From NCBI GenBank assembly GCA_027257055.1, contig JAPVLO010000570.1:1750001-1814000 (forward strand): a stretch of DNA of 64,000 nucleotides, written 5' to 3'. The stretch's first letter is position 1. Each line of letters begins with the position of its first letter. Below, one piece after another: positions 21,589 through 32,600 of this stretch. The notes beneath the pieces are model-generated. The model worked only from the letters and a program-made list of their open reading frames with translations, did no database searches and was not told the DNA's origin. The stretch comes from Cephalopachus bancanus (taxonomy: Eukaryota > Chordata > Mammalia > Primates > Tarsiidae). The translations under genes were made by a program, and so were the position numbers.

Positions 21589-22337
21589 TGTTCCTTTCCT
21601 TCACACTTTCTCCTTTATTGGGTGGAGAGAGATTTAAGGCTTTCAAGGAGTGAATTCGCCAGATTTACAAAACTCCACATCCTCCTGCTTTTCTCCTATA
21701 CTTCTCTGACCATTTCTTCTCAATCTCCTTAGATGGATTCTCTCCATTTGCCCATGCCTTAGAAGTTGCTCTTGTTCAGGTTTTTATCCTAGCCTTTTTT
21801 GTATTCCACTATATGTACTTTCAGAGTGATTATATTTACTTCTTCAGCTTTTATACAATCTATTCATAGATAATGCCCAAATTTCTTATCTCTAGCTCTA
21901 GATCTTCCACTCAGGCTCCTAATACACCTACTCAACTGGATTACTTCACTTAGATATGTCATTGGCGCCTTAAACTTAACATCTTTAATTCTGAAGAGTC
22001 TCCCAGCTCTATCCCTATGTCTGAATACTCTCTTGAATTCTTCACATCACTAAATGAAATTGGCACCACCATCCATCAAACAACTCAAACCAGAAGTCTG
22101 GGTATCATCTCTAATCCCTACCATTTCCTCACCTACTATATCTAAGACCACCAAAAATTTCTGATATAACCTTTTATTCATTCTGATTGCCAGCACCTTA
22201 GTTCAGGTCTTTATCTCTCAACTAGATCACTGTAAACAGCCACCTACCTGGTCCACCTACTCTTTTACAAGTAACTCTCAACTATATCATCCTAAAACAT
22301 ACATGTGATCATTTCATTCCCCTGCTTAATGGCAAGA
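21589..22337 (+). repeat. L2, first part
   Basis: Long plus-strand L2 3' region: ATGCCCAAATTTCTTATCTC, GCGCCTTAAACTTAACATCT and CATACATGTGATCATTTCAT followed by TCCCCTGCTTAATGGC. Interrupted by an L1 tail and resumes at 22,769. Confidence 0.8.
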
Positions 22338-22768
22338 TCATGGAACCAACCATGTTGTCCATCAAAAGAGGACTGGATTTAAAAAATGTGGTACATATAC
22401 ACGATGGAATATTACACAGCCATAAAAAAGAACAAAATCATGAATTTCGCAGCAACCTGGTTGGAATTAGAGTTTATAATACTGAGTGATCTCTCACAAA
22501 AACAAAGATCTGATTATCACATGTTCTCACTCGTAAGTGGACCTTGAACAACTACCATAATACTATAAGAAAAGGATTGACAGTGGCGGGAAACTATGGG
22601 GGGGCAGGAAGGGGAAGGGAGGTGGAATTAACAGTAGTCAATATCTGCCTGGGGACGGGGGGGGCACACCTCATCAACAAGGGTACCTACACAATGCATA
22701 TTTGTATACCTAACCCTAAACTGTACCCCACAATTTTAAAATAAAAAATATGTATTAAAAAAAAAGCA
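22338..22768 (+). mobile_element. Short L1 tail of the lineage-specific family, inserted in L2
   Basis: Begins CATGGAACCAACCATGTTGT, runs through GTGGTACATATACACGATGG and GTTCTCACTCGTAAGTGG, then a very G-rich 3' UTR (22,596-22,670, several runs of four to eight G) and ends CACAATTTTAAAATAAAAA. Only the last 430 bp of L1 is present. Confidence 0.92.
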
Positions 22769-23290
22769 TTCTTAATGTCAATAGAATGAAATAATTCCTT
22801 GATCTGAGTCCTATCCAACTTTGTAGCTTCATCTTTCTACTCCATTTTGCAACTTGTACCTATCCAAACACCCAACCATATATTCTCCATGCCAGTCATA
22901 CTCAACTACCTGCCATTTCGCAAACATGCCACGTTCTCTTTCATCTCCTAAATCTTTTACATGTTGCTCCATCTGTCCAAAATATCCTTTCCAGCTTCCA
23001 GTCCTCCTATTATATTGCATTCGATGAAATTCTACTTGTCCTTCAAGTCTTAGCTAAGGTGCCAACACCTATGGGAAGTCTTCTCACTGAGTCAGGTGTC
23101 CCTCTATAGTACCCTACATAAACCTCCATCAAATAATTTACTATAGCACATGTTAAGTGTCTTTTTACTTCTTTACTTCCCTTACTAGATTGTGAATCAG
23201 TATCTTATTATTTATCTTTGTATCCTTAATATCAAGCACAATTCCTTGCACAAAGTAGACGTTCAATAAAGATGAATAAATAGTGATGGT
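22769..23290 (+). repeat. L2, second part
   Basis: Continues the L2 3' UTR to its terminus: CATGTTGCTCCATCTGTCCA, CTACTTGTCCTTCAAGTCTT, CTTACTAGATTGTGAATCAG and GTAGACGTTCAATAAAGATG followed by AATAAATAG. Together with 21,589-22,337 this is one of the longest L2 copies in the window. Confidence 0.88.
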
Positions 23291-23431
23291 GTAAAAGGTT
23301 GACAAGATTAAAAATCAAAGTTATTGGCTGTTTAATTTTAAGCTACAGACTATATCTCTAACAACAGCCATTTATTCAAAATGTGTGTGACACTGATAAA
23401 GGTTATTTATCATCAAAAAAATACACACAAA
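23291..23431. other. Unassigned
   Basis: AT-rich linker between L2 and mariner copy 2; nothing recognised. Confidence 0.5.
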
Positions 23432-23591
23432 TACGAGGGAGGACCCCCAAAGAACCCAGAATTATCTTTTGGAGAGCGGGCCTCTTGTAGTACAGGCTTG
23501 CCCTCCTAGGTAAGTGTTCTAGGAACCCACCAGCATCAGCATTATAGCTAGTGTTGTTGTGAGAGGCAGTGTTCGGCTTCAGTGAACTTTT

Positions 23592-23950
23592 TTGGAGATT
23601 TTTTTTAAATGTGTTTGCCCATTTCATGATAGGTGTTTTATGAGCACACCTACTCACACCGTGCTGAGTGTTGAGCAGTTTTTGACCAAAAACAGCATGA
23701 CCCCCATGCCCCCACACTCCCTATTCACTCAATCTCACCCTGAGCGACTTTTTTGTTTGTTTGGTTGTTTCCCCAGAAGAAAAAAGTCCTCAAAGCGATA
23801 TGTTTTGCCAATGTGGAAAAGGAGAAACAAAAAACAGCAAACACACTAAAAGGCATCAAAACTGCTGAGTTCAAAAACTATCTTGAGCAGTGGAAAAAGC
23901 ATTTCAATAGGTATGTTGCATCAAACAGAAAGTACTTTGAATGTGACTGA
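23592..23950 (+). pseudogene. Mariner transposase C-terminal fragment
   Basis: Two overlapping frames give STPTHTVLSVEQFLTKNSM with a degraded proline-rich catalytic region (PMPPHSLFTQSHPERLFCLF, where mariners have YSPDLAP.D), then KGIKTAEFKNYLEQWKKHFN followed by RYVASNRKYFECD and a stop. The last part is the typical W-K-R...G-YFEG-D end of mariner transposases. The third catalytic Asp is not recognisable, the N-terminal DNA-binding domain is missing, and a frameshift lies at about 23,760. Confidence 0.85.
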
Positions 23951-23980
23951 AGTCTAAACATGTAAGAATATACGATTTTT

Positions 23981-24269
23981 GCTGGGCTTGGCGGCTCAGC
24001 CTGTAATCCCGCCCCTTTGGGAGGCTGAGGTGAGTGGACTGCCTGAGCCCGCGGGTTCGAGACCCGCCTGGGCAGCGAGACCTCATCTCTACAATAAATA
24101 AAAAAATCAGCCGGGTGTGGTAGCGCATGCCTATAATTCCGCTACTTGGAAGGCTGAGGCGGAAGGATCGCCGGAGCCCAGCAGATCGAGGCTGCGGTGG
24201 CCGGGAGCGGCCACTGCACTCCAGTCTGGGCAACAGGGTGAGACTCCAACTCAAAAAAAAAAAAAAAAA
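23981..24269 (+). mobile_element. Young lineage-specific Alu in mariner copy 2
   Basis: GCTGGGCTTGGCGGCTCAGC start, perfect hairpin GCGGGTTCGAGACCCGC (24051-24067), CAATAAATAAAAAAATCAGC, GGTGGCCGGGAGCGGCCACT and ACTCCAACTC plus poly(A). Target duplication AGAATATACGATTTT / AGAATATACAATTTT. It is among the least diverged copies. Confidence 0.96.
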
Positions 24270-24425
24270 AGAATATACAATTTTGTAATAAATAAATTCT
24301 AGGGGTTTTTTGGGTCCTCCCTCATATATGCACTAAGACTTATCCATCTATTTATCAAATATCTAATGTATACCAGCAACTGTGCTAGGTGCTGGAGATA
24401 CAAAGATGAATACGACCTGTGATTT

Positions 24426-24659
24426 TTTTTTTTGATTGGAGTCTCACTCCTCTGCCCAGGCTGGAATGCTGTGGCACGCATGCTCATGGCCACCCCAGCG
24501 TCCACCTGCTGGGCTCTGGCAATCCTTCTGCCTCAGCCTTCTGAGCAGTGGGAACTACAAATAGGCGCAACTACAACTGGGGCTATTTTTTATCTTATTG
24601 TAGGGATGAGGTCTCATCAAGTTGCCCTGGCTGGTCTCAAACCTGCAGGCTCAGACAAT
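24426..24659 (-). mobile_element. Alu, 5'-truncated
   Basis: Reverse Alu beginning with a T-run and GATTGGAGTCTCACTCCTCT, ending at CAAACCTGCAGGCTCAGACAATC. The first 60 or so bases of the left monomer are absent. Flanked by the direct repeat CTGTGATTT (24417 and 24660), so the truncation happened at insertion. Confidence 0.92.
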
Positions 24660-24669
24660 CTGTGATTTA

Positions 24670-25224
24670 AGAGCTTAAAGTGCAGTAGGGAAAACAGGAA
24701 AATGAAGGATGAAGAATGTGATAAACTCTATGATACTCTTATATAGTATAAAAACCCAGACAGATAGCTGTGGCAGATACCCAGTGGGGTTTGAGGAAGG
24801 AGGACCTCCCTAAAGAGGTGCTATGTAATTGAAATAGAAGTTAGCCAGGCTAAGGAACTACCTTATGCAAAACCCAAATAGAAAGTGGGAAGATAAAATG
24901 AGGACTATGATATGTTAAGCTACTGCAAATTTCAGAATCACTGCTGTCTACCACTGAAAGTAGAAGTGACAAGAGATGAAGCTGTGGTTCACTGTTTTGT
25001 GGGCCTGATGAGACAAAAGTGGAATATCATTATTTTTGCTTAAATATTCAATGGGGTCTTCTAATGAAATTTATATATAAAAGGATTTTATTATTTATTA
25101 TATAGAGCTGTAATGTTACCATTTCTGATGCTCTTCATTTATTCTTAGCAATCTGAGTTTCAGATTTGAATTATTTCTTTTCTGCCTGAAAAACTTTCGA
25201 TTTCTTGGTTCTCTCCACTCCTTT
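24670..25224 (-). repeat. L2 fragment (decayed)
   Basis: Sequence with GGAGGACCTCCCTAAAGAGG and GCTATGTAATTGAAATAGAAG reads as decayed minus-strand L2 or a similar ancient repeat, upstream of the clearer L2 portion at 25,690. The part after about 24,970 is AT-rich and unassigned. Confidence 0.45.
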
Positions 25225-25615
25225 CTCAGAGCAACCCAGAATATGGTATATCTTTGCAACTCTTCAAGGATGGTTGAAAAGAATGTGTATTCTTATGTAC
25301 TTAGGTGGTGTTTTCTATAAACATCAGTTAGATCCTGTTGGTTAATAGTAATTTTATGGTCTTCTATATCTTATTGATTTCTCTCTACTAGTTATATCAA
25401 TAGCTGGAAAATTGATGTTGCAGCCTCCAACTACAATTGCAAATAAGTCTGTTTCTTTTTTTGAGTTTTTTTTTTTTTAAGTATATTATTTTTTGCTTTG
25501 AGTATCTTGATGCTCTGTTATTTGATTGCATGCATACTGTGAAATGTTATGTATTCTTGGTGGATTAAGTTTTTTATCATTATATATTGTCCTCTTCCCT
25601 CTTTCCTTCAATTTT
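25225..25615 (-). repeat. Old L1 ORF2 endonuclease fragment
   Basis: Plus strand shows the antisense of L1 ORF2: CAGTTAGATCCTGTTGGTTA, TTGATGTTGCAGCCTCCAAC, TTTGAGTATCTTGATGCTCTG and ATTCTTGGTGGATTAAG. Ancient L1M. Confidence 0.85.
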
Positions 25616-25645
25616 AAAATTTTATAATAAATGTTTGCAAACTTT

Positions 25646-25678
<33 letters not shown>

Positions 25679-25679
25679 T
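25646..25679. repeat. GA microsatellite
   Basis: About sixteen GA units with one GAAA interruption. Confidence 0.95.
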
Positions 25680-25689
25680 GAAGCTGGAG

Positions 25690-26405
25690 GTGTGAGTAAG
25701 GTCAGATCATAGAGAGTGCTGTATGCAGAAAATTTGAACTTTCCCCTATAATCCAGTTATATCTGAATAGATTCAGATCCTCTCATTTCAACCATGGTTT
25801 CCTTATTAGGGTGTTGTTTGCTTGTTTTTGTAACTTGCAAAATAACATAGGCAGCAGAGAGACACTGAAGGATTTCATGCAGCAGAGTAATGTGACTGGC
25901 TGCAATGTGGAAGTGGACTGGAAGGATAGAGATTAGTCAGGAGGTTGTGAGATTACCCGGGTAAGAAATGACGAGGGTCTGAACTAGCGAAGTGACAGCA
26001 AGATGGGGAAAGAAGGGGATATGGTACAGAGCTATGAAAATAAGGGAGGTAAGTAAAATTATGTTTTCAAAGTATATGGCACAGTGCCTGGAATAGCTCA
26101 ATAAACGTTAGCTATTATCAGTATCAGTGACAACAAATTTGAAGGATAAGGAAGAAAGAAAATCAACAGAAGTTCCCAAGTGTCTGAGTTCAGTAACTGG
26201 GTAGATGATTTTATCATTCCAAAAGACTAGGAGCAGGATGCTGTTGTTTTTTGAGTTTTGTACATTTAGAGATAAGGACAGGGAGGATGAATTCAGTATT
26301 AGCCATACTAAGTTTAAGGTGCCTGTGGAGCATCTAAGCAAAGATACAAATGGTTAAGATATATAGAGCTGGGGCTCAGGACAGATTCAGATCAGGAGAT
26401 ATCAA
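25690..26405 (-). repeat. L2, minus strand
   Basis: Ordered L2 antisense landmarks: AAGGTCAGATCATAGAGAGT, GAAGGATTTCATGCAGCAGA followed by GTAATGTGACTGGCTG, GACTGGAAGGATAGAGATTA, ACTAAGTTTAAGGTGCCTGT followed by GGAGCATCTAAG, and ATAGAGCTGGGGCTCAGGAC. The plus-strand L2 copies contain the complementary order. A short MIR-like tail (GGCACAGTGCCTGG...AATAAACG) is at 26,075-26,120. Confidence 0.75.
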
Positions 26406-26755
26406 TAATATAGCAGAAAGTCATTATCCTCAAATAATGGCACCCATTTAAGCCCTCAAATTTAAGCTTAAGATCTGGGAGAATCAACACCTAGATATAT
26501 CTAAACTTTAAAAGGCATCAATCCTAAGAATGTACAACAGAAGAAGAAAAATTTTTTTTCATTTTGAAACTATTTTTATTAAGCTACAAGGCCTAAATTA
26601 TCACATTTTTCCAACTGATTCACTATTTATCAAAGCAAGATCTAGGGTCTTATATTTCTAAGCAATCTTTATTTTTGGAGTATCAGTAAACACTGTATGA
26701 TTTCTAAAATAGTCTTCATTCTGAGAAGACCTCAGGTTTTGGAATAAGAAAACAC
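26406..26755. other. Unassigned intron sequence
   Basis: AT-rich, no family, no open frame or splice-flanked coding segment recognised. Confidence 0.5.
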
Positions 26756-26960
26756 AAAATAAATTTGAATCTAGAGTTAAACTCATACTAGTAAGGTAAA
26801 ATTAGAAAACTTACTTAACGTCTTTATGCCTCACATTCCCCATGTATTAAATTGGGATAACACCACCTACCTTACTCGGTTGTGATGGGACTTAAGTAAC
26901 ATAACATGCATAAAGAAACTAATATGGTGACTAGCATATAGTACCAGTAATAACTTTTAC
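26756..26960 (+). repeat. MIR
   Basis: Plus-strand MIR: ACTTACTTAACGTCTTTATG, CCTCACATTCCCCATGTATT, AAATTGGGATAACACCACC, CTACCTTACTCGGTTGTGAT and the ACTAGCATATAGTACCAGTA end. Confidence 0.85.
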
Positions 26961-27742
<782 letters not shown>

Positions 27743-27910
27743 ATTACTAACAGAAAATAGAAAGTCCATTTCTACATTATTTTCTATTCTGACTCAATGA
27801 ATAACTAAAGTACTAAGTTGCAATGGTCAAACGCACTAAGTAAATGGGTGGAAGATTAAAGATTTGTTGTGGGGGGCGCAGGAATGAAGAAATTTAAACT
27901 ACAATTTATC

Positions 27911-28206
27911 TTTTTTTTTAAGACACAGGGTCTTGTTCTGTTGCCCAGGCTGGAGTACAGTGACACAATCATGACTCACTGCTGCATATAATCTCCTAGG
28001 CTCAAGTAATCATCCTGCCTCAGCCTCCTGAGTAGCTGGGACTAGAGGCATGCACCACTATGTCCAGCTTATTTTTTAAAGTTTCGGTAGAAATGGGGTA
28101 TCGCCATGTTGCCCAGGATGGTCTCAAACTCCTGGCCTCAAGTGATTCCCCCTACCTCGATCTCCCAAAATGTTAGGATTGCAGGCATCAGCCATCATGC
28201 CCAGCC
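27911..28206 (-). mobile_element. Alu (old), close to CHM exon 2
   Basis: TCTTGTTCTGTTGCCCAGGC, CAGCCTCCTGAGTAGCTGGG, GCCCAGGATGGTCTCAAACT and ATCATGCCCAGCC. On the minus strand, so in the same sense as CHM, 0.57 kb downstream of exon 2. Confidence 0.93.
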
Positions 28207-28777
28207 AAAATTAAGCTTTATTTTAAACTTGAGTTTTCTATCAACTTCTTTTTTATCAACACATTTAACAGGAAAAAAGTGTGGGGAATATAATTCTAGA
28301 TATTTTTCCTAGTGAAGATTTTACTAAGCTTAAATTTTGACAAATTTTTAAGAAACCATACTCAAAATTTATTGGCTTATTTTTACAAAAATCCAATACA
28401 AACCAAATATGACAGCATATATAGGTTGTATACACTCACACACATATATAAGAAAAAGGGAAGGCATGAAGTTTCTAAGCCTCTTAGAGAATTACTTATT
28501 ATTTAAAAAAACCAAACAACTCACAAGAAAAATAAAATTACAATGCATTTGGTTTATTCTTAAAGGAAACATCACAATAGTAAAAATCTGTATATTATAT
28601 AGTAAATACATAATTGGTAAAAACTAAATTATTCCAATCGTTTTTCTAACTTAAATTTATATATGATATAGATATATACATACACATGTACAGATGTATA
28701 TATATATGTACTTATTTAAATTTTCATCTTGTATAGAGACATTTAGGAAGCATTAAATGCTACCTTAATAAACTTAC
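28207..28777. other. Intron 2 next to exon 2, unassigned
   Basis: AT-rich single-copy sequence with a TA/CA-rich stretch at 28,658-28,715. It includes the exon 2 donor. No repeat family recognised. Confidence 0.6.
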
Positions 28778-28844
28778 GAATCAACATGCAGAACCCTCTG
28801 GCCAATTCTTGAACATGCAGCCGCAAAGATGGATTCAGGCAAAC
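28778..28844 (-). CDS. CHM: CHM exon 2 (67 bp, REP-1 residues 17-39)
   Basis: On the minus strand an acceptor ending TTTTTATAG precedes 67 nt and a strong donor GTAAGT follows. Joined to the single base left by exon 1, it reads GLPESIFAAACSRIGQRVLHVD plus two bases of a Ser codon. This is the conserved REP/GDI segment after the glycine-rich loop: helix 1 (PESI.AAACSR) and strand 2 (RVLHVD). From memory the human protein has Ile23, Ser30 and Arg32 where this copy has Phe, Ile and Gln; Gln32 also occurs in CHML. The frame is open. The exon sits between inverted Alu pairs (27427-28206 and 29289-29957). The next exon, expected to encode SYYGGNWASFSFSG, was not found in the window. Confidence 0.96.
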
Positions 28845-29288
28845 CTATAAAAATACACATCTATATCATTGAGAATGTAGAAGTACATGTATATAGTTTA
28901 TATGACATATTTGATTCATGTCATTTTTGTATAGTTTAACAAGAGATCCAGCCTTATATTCAAAATTATAGCTTAAATTAATTATACTGTTATGTTTCTT
29001 AAACATATATCACTAATACTGAAAATTTTATTATGTGGAAGAGATATTAAAAACAATTCTGCTTATCAGCAAGGAAAAAATCAAGTTCTTCAATTCTTTT
29101 TTCTCTGCAAATAACCATAAATGAGCTATTGTAAACATATTCATATTGTTCATTTAGGAACCATGTTCACACACTACCTCATCTGATCCTCCCAAGTGCA
29201 ATAAGAAATAAGCAACTGTATACATATGAGAAAGAACCTGGGGCACAAATATGTTAACTTGTTGCCCAATGCTTAAAAAAACAAAATG
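28845..29288. other. Intron 1 next to exon 2, unassigned
   Basis: AT-rich. The minus strand just upstream of the acceptor has only a modest pyrimidine tract (TGTATTTTTATAG). Candidate branch-point sequences were not resolved. Confidence 0.6.
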
Positions 29289-29585
29289 TAGCCGGGCTCG
29301 GTGGCTCAGCCTGTAATCCCGCGCCTTTGGGAGGCTCAGGTGAGTGGATTGCCTGAGCCCTCGGGTTCGAGACCCACCTGGGCAGCGAGACCTCATCTCT
29401 ACAATAAATCAAAAAATCAGCCAGGCGTGGTAGCGCATGCCTGTAATTCCGGCTATTTGGAAGGCTGAGGCGGAAGGATCGCCGGAGCCCAGCGGGTCGA
29501 GGCTGCGGTGGCCGGGAGCGGCCACAGCACTCCAGTCTGGGCGACAGAGTGAGACTCCAACTCAAAAAAAAAAAAGAAAAAGAAA
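29289..29585 (+). mobile_element. Young lineage-specific Alu
   Basis: AGCCGGGCTCGGTGGCTCAG, TCGGGTTCGAGACCCACCTG, CAATAAATCAAAAAATCAGC, GGTGGCCGGGAGCGGCCACA and the CCAACTC end. It lies 0.45 kb upstream of exon 2 and 0.1 kb from an opposite Alu. Confidence 0.95.
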
Positions 29586-29667
29586 AAAATGTTCTAGAGT
29601 TGAAATTTGAACCCAGATCTAACTCCAAAGCCACAATGCTTTTGAGGGAAAATCGCATACTCTATTA

Positions 29668-29957
29668 TTTTTTTGAGTTGGAGTCTCACTCTATCACCCA
29701 GGCTGGAGTGCAGTGGTACACTCATCGCCACCCCAGTGCCAACCTTCTGGGCTCTAGCGATCCTTCCACCTCAGCCTTCCAAGTAGCCGGAACCACAGGT
29801 GTGTGCTACCATGCCTGGCTAATTTTTTTGACTTATTGTAAAAACAAGGTCTCACCATGTTGCCCAGGCTGGTCTCCAACCCGCTGGCTCAGGCAATCCT
29901 CTTGCCTCGGCCTCCCAAAGTGCTGGGATTACAGACTTGAGCCACCGTGCCTGGCCC
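29668..29957 (-). mobile_element. Alu, intermediate type
   Basis: TTTGAGTTGGAGTCTCACTC, CTGGTCTCCAACCCGCTGGC and CCAAAGTGCTGGGATTACAG. The GAGTTGGAGTCTCACT end is the complement of the ACTCCAACTC signature. Confidence 0.94.
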
Positions 29958-30985
29958 AAACACTTTTTTAAAGAAATATGTCAGTTAGTTTTAAAAAGAG
30001 GCCATTCACAAGATACATCATTTTGCTTTTAGGTCAGTACAGCAGTTTGAAAAGAAAACATTATATTTTGGAATCAAAGTTGATTATCATACAAGGATAT
30101 ATATATATATATTTCTACTACCAGTACCAACAAAAAATTTAAAACTGCCAAAGATAATGCTTTTATATTAAAAAGAAATTCAGGTTTTCAGTTACATTTG
30201 ATAGTTAATATCCTATATTGTAAGTTCAAGACTCTTCCACAACTTTTTGTCATAAGATCCACCATTTCAAGAGAGGCTAGTAAATATTCTTATATCAGTC
30301 ATACAATTAAAGTATGTTTTAAAAGTTTATTCTATAGTGCTACTACTAACTCTCCCATATGATGAAACATTCTGATCCTCCTACATTTTTGCCTAGTAGA
30401 AAAGAAACAGATCATTCCTTAGGCAAGTATTTCAAGAAAAAAGAAAGCTATCTTCTTTATACAAAAAAACATTATGCATATGGAAACAACTGACATAGTC
30501 AATCTCTAGTTCAAAATTACACTAAACACAAGATCCAGCTGCCTTCACAGAGGAACTAGCTTTCCAGTGCTGAACAATTTGTGGGCATATAACGTGATTC
30601 AAAAAAAGAAGTTCTGACCAAATGTACTGAATATAACCACTAAATATCAGTTATTGAGAATAAGCCATCATAAAGTTCCAACCCGAACTTTAGATATAAC
30701 TCAAGAAAAAATATAAATGTTTAGAGCAGAGGGAAATAGAATAAAGTTTTAAATGACTAAGCATACTTAGTTCTTCAGATAAAATTATATTATATAAATC
30801 TTAAGAGTCTGACCTGAAGATATTTAGGTCTACACTTAAATAACTTTCCTTGTTAATGAAGTACAGTCATTATGGTACTTTAGAAGTTGATAAGCAGTTT
30901 AGTTAAAAGGACAACAGCAAAGAAACATTCATGCAGCAGAATTAGCACATTACAGAATAATGCTCTCACATGTAATGATTGCAAC
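29958..30985. other. Unassigned intron 1 sequence
   Basis: About 1 kb of AT-rich sequence with a TA microsatellite at 30,097-30,113. No repeat family, conserved motif or exon signal recognised. Confidence 0.55.
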
Positions 30986-31190
30986 ATTAATAATACCACC
31001 AAACATTAGTATAAGGTTTCATACCACATTTTCACACATCACCTCATTTATTAATGGGAGGCAGGCAGTATTATCCATGGAGGAAATGAATTCAGAAAGG
31101 TTAAATAACTTGCCAAATATCAAATAATTCAGTAATTCCACATCTCCAATTCAAATTACCATGGTAATTCACTATCGTCAATGTGGATAC
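30986..31190 (-). repeat. MIR
   Basis: Minus-strand MIR order: TTTTCACACATCACCTCATT, GGCAGGCAGTATTATCCATG, GAAAGGTTAAATAACTTGCC followed by AAATATC. Confidence 0.8.
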
Positions 31191-31244
31191 AAGTTTGAGA
31201 ATAAAGATTTAAGGGCAGTACAGCAACATAATGAAACAGGCATG

Positions 31245-31450
31245 GTCTCAATAAGACAGATCTAGCTTGAATCTTACTTTTGCTGCTTCACTATCTGTGT
31301 AACCTTGGAAAAATCACTTGACTTCTCTGAGCCTTTGTTTCCTCAACCAACAATGGGAAATCACCCCCTACCTCCCAGGACCATTCAGTTGCTATGAACA
31401 CTGTGTACTCGTTATCCTTCAGAAAGATATTTTAGAAGCACCGCATTTCC
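31245..31450 (+). repeat. MIR
   Basis: Plus-strand MIR core: CTATCTGTGTAACCTTGGAA, AAATCACTTGACTTCTCTGA, GCCTTTGTTTCCTCAACC. Cut by the Alu at 31,463. Confidence 0.85.
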
Positions 31451-31462
31451 ATCTACACTATT

Positions 31463-31746
31463 CTTTTTTTTTTGAGTTGGAGTCTCACTCTGTCGCCCAG
31501 ACTGGAGTGCAGTGGCCGCTCCCGGCCACCGCAGCCTCGACCCGCTGAGCTCCGGCGATCCTTCCGCCTCAGCCTTCCAAGTAGCCAGAATTACAGGCAT
31601 GCGCTACCACACCCGGCTGATTTTTTGATTTATTGTAGAGATGAGGTCTCGCTGCCCAGGTGGGTCTTGAACCCGCGGGCTCAGGCTATCCACTCACCTG
31701 AGCCTCCCAAAGGCACGGGATTACAGGCTGAGCCACCAAGCCTGGC
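31463..31746 (-). mobile_element. Young lineage-specific Alu
   Basis: GAGTTGGAGTCTCACTCTGT, AGTGGCCGCTCCCGGCCACC, GATTTATTGTAGAGATGAGG and GATTACAGGCTGAGCCACC. A perfect 12-bp target duplication, ATCTACACTATT, is at 31451-31462 and 31747-31758. Confidence 0.97.
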
Positions 31747-31758
31747 ATCTACACTATT

Positions 31759-32600
31759 TTAAACATATATCTATATTCACCAGATGCCAACGCCAATGGT
31801 GAACAATAATAAGATTACTCTTCTTTATTTGGTCCAAAATAGCTGTTACTTTGGCTAGGCAGGTGTGCATGTGGTTATTTCCATGGCTGTTATCAACAAT
31901 GTTGCAAGTCAAGTCTCTGTTGACAAAGCAGAGCCAAGAATGGATTTCAATATTGAACATGATTTGAGTTCAAATTACATAAAAACAAAATGACTATCAT
32001 TTGTGTTTTTCTTCTAATATTTTATCCAGACATCACCAAATGTTTGTGAAATTGATAGGTTGTTCCAATGTTAAATAGCAAGGGTCTATTATCTTCATGC
32101 CTAGAATGATTAAAACAATAAACTAATAACAAAGTTAGCAATGTCTTTCTGGTCAAGATTTCATATTTCTTCCCACCCATTCAATAAACAGTTTCTGGAA
32201 CACAGGAGGCACTTAGTAGATTATCTGTGGATATTTGCTGAGGAAAAAACAAAAGAGAGAAAGAGAAAATGGGGAAAGGAGTAACAAAGGGAGGGATAGA
32301 GCAGACTGTGGTAGTGGTAAGGAAAAGATTAAGGCAATTGCTAGACTAATAGAGTTCAAAGTCTAAAGAACAAGAATTTAAAGAAATGACAATAATAAGT
32401 GTATTTAAAACTATTACAGAAAAACAATGGAAAGAAACACTCCCTCTGTAGAGGGACGTCATGGAAAGCTCTGAAGAACAAGAACACTAGCTGGATCTTT
32501 CAACATCTATAACAATGCAAACTGAAGAATGTAGAAGGAAAAAGAAAACTGGAATGGAGAATTCCTGAAAAAGGGTAAAGAAAGGGAGAACCAAAGGGTG
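31759..32600. other. Unassigned intron 1 sequence
   Basis: Mostly AT-rich and A/G-rich (32,230-32,330). A short MIR/L2-like end (CATTCAATAAACAGTTTCTG and GGCACTTAGTAG) is at 32,175-32,222. No coding signal. Confidence 0.5.

Larger units (their letters stand above)
23432..24326 (+). mobile_element. Internally deleted mariner, copy 2, with an Alu inside
   Basis: Left end TACGAGGGAGGACCCCCAAA and right end GGGTCCTCCCTCATA form good inverted repeats. Without the Alu (23,981-24,269 and its duplication) the element is about 590 bp. It carries the same body as copy 1 in the opposite orientation, separated by about 1.8 kb. The internal GAGAGCGGGCCTCTTGTAGT block also has its counterpart in copy 1. 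Confidence 0.85.

Noticed and set aside
24051..24067. T-arm-like hairpin as evidence of a tRNA gene
   Set aside because: No acceptor stem, D-arm or anticodon arm around it; it lies inside an Alu left monomer.
28778..28844. Assignment to CHML (REP-2) instead of CHM
   Set aside because: CHML's coding region is uninterrupted in human, whereas these exons are separated by a 20.8-kb intron with intact splice sites; exon 1 also matches REP-1 better.
29254..29658. Reading frames of 75-140 codons such as SWSLTLSPRLECSGRSRPPQ types (also at 3381, 23904, 31472, 35526, 43490)
   Set aside because: All are antisense translations of Alu elements, a well-known source of spurious proteins.
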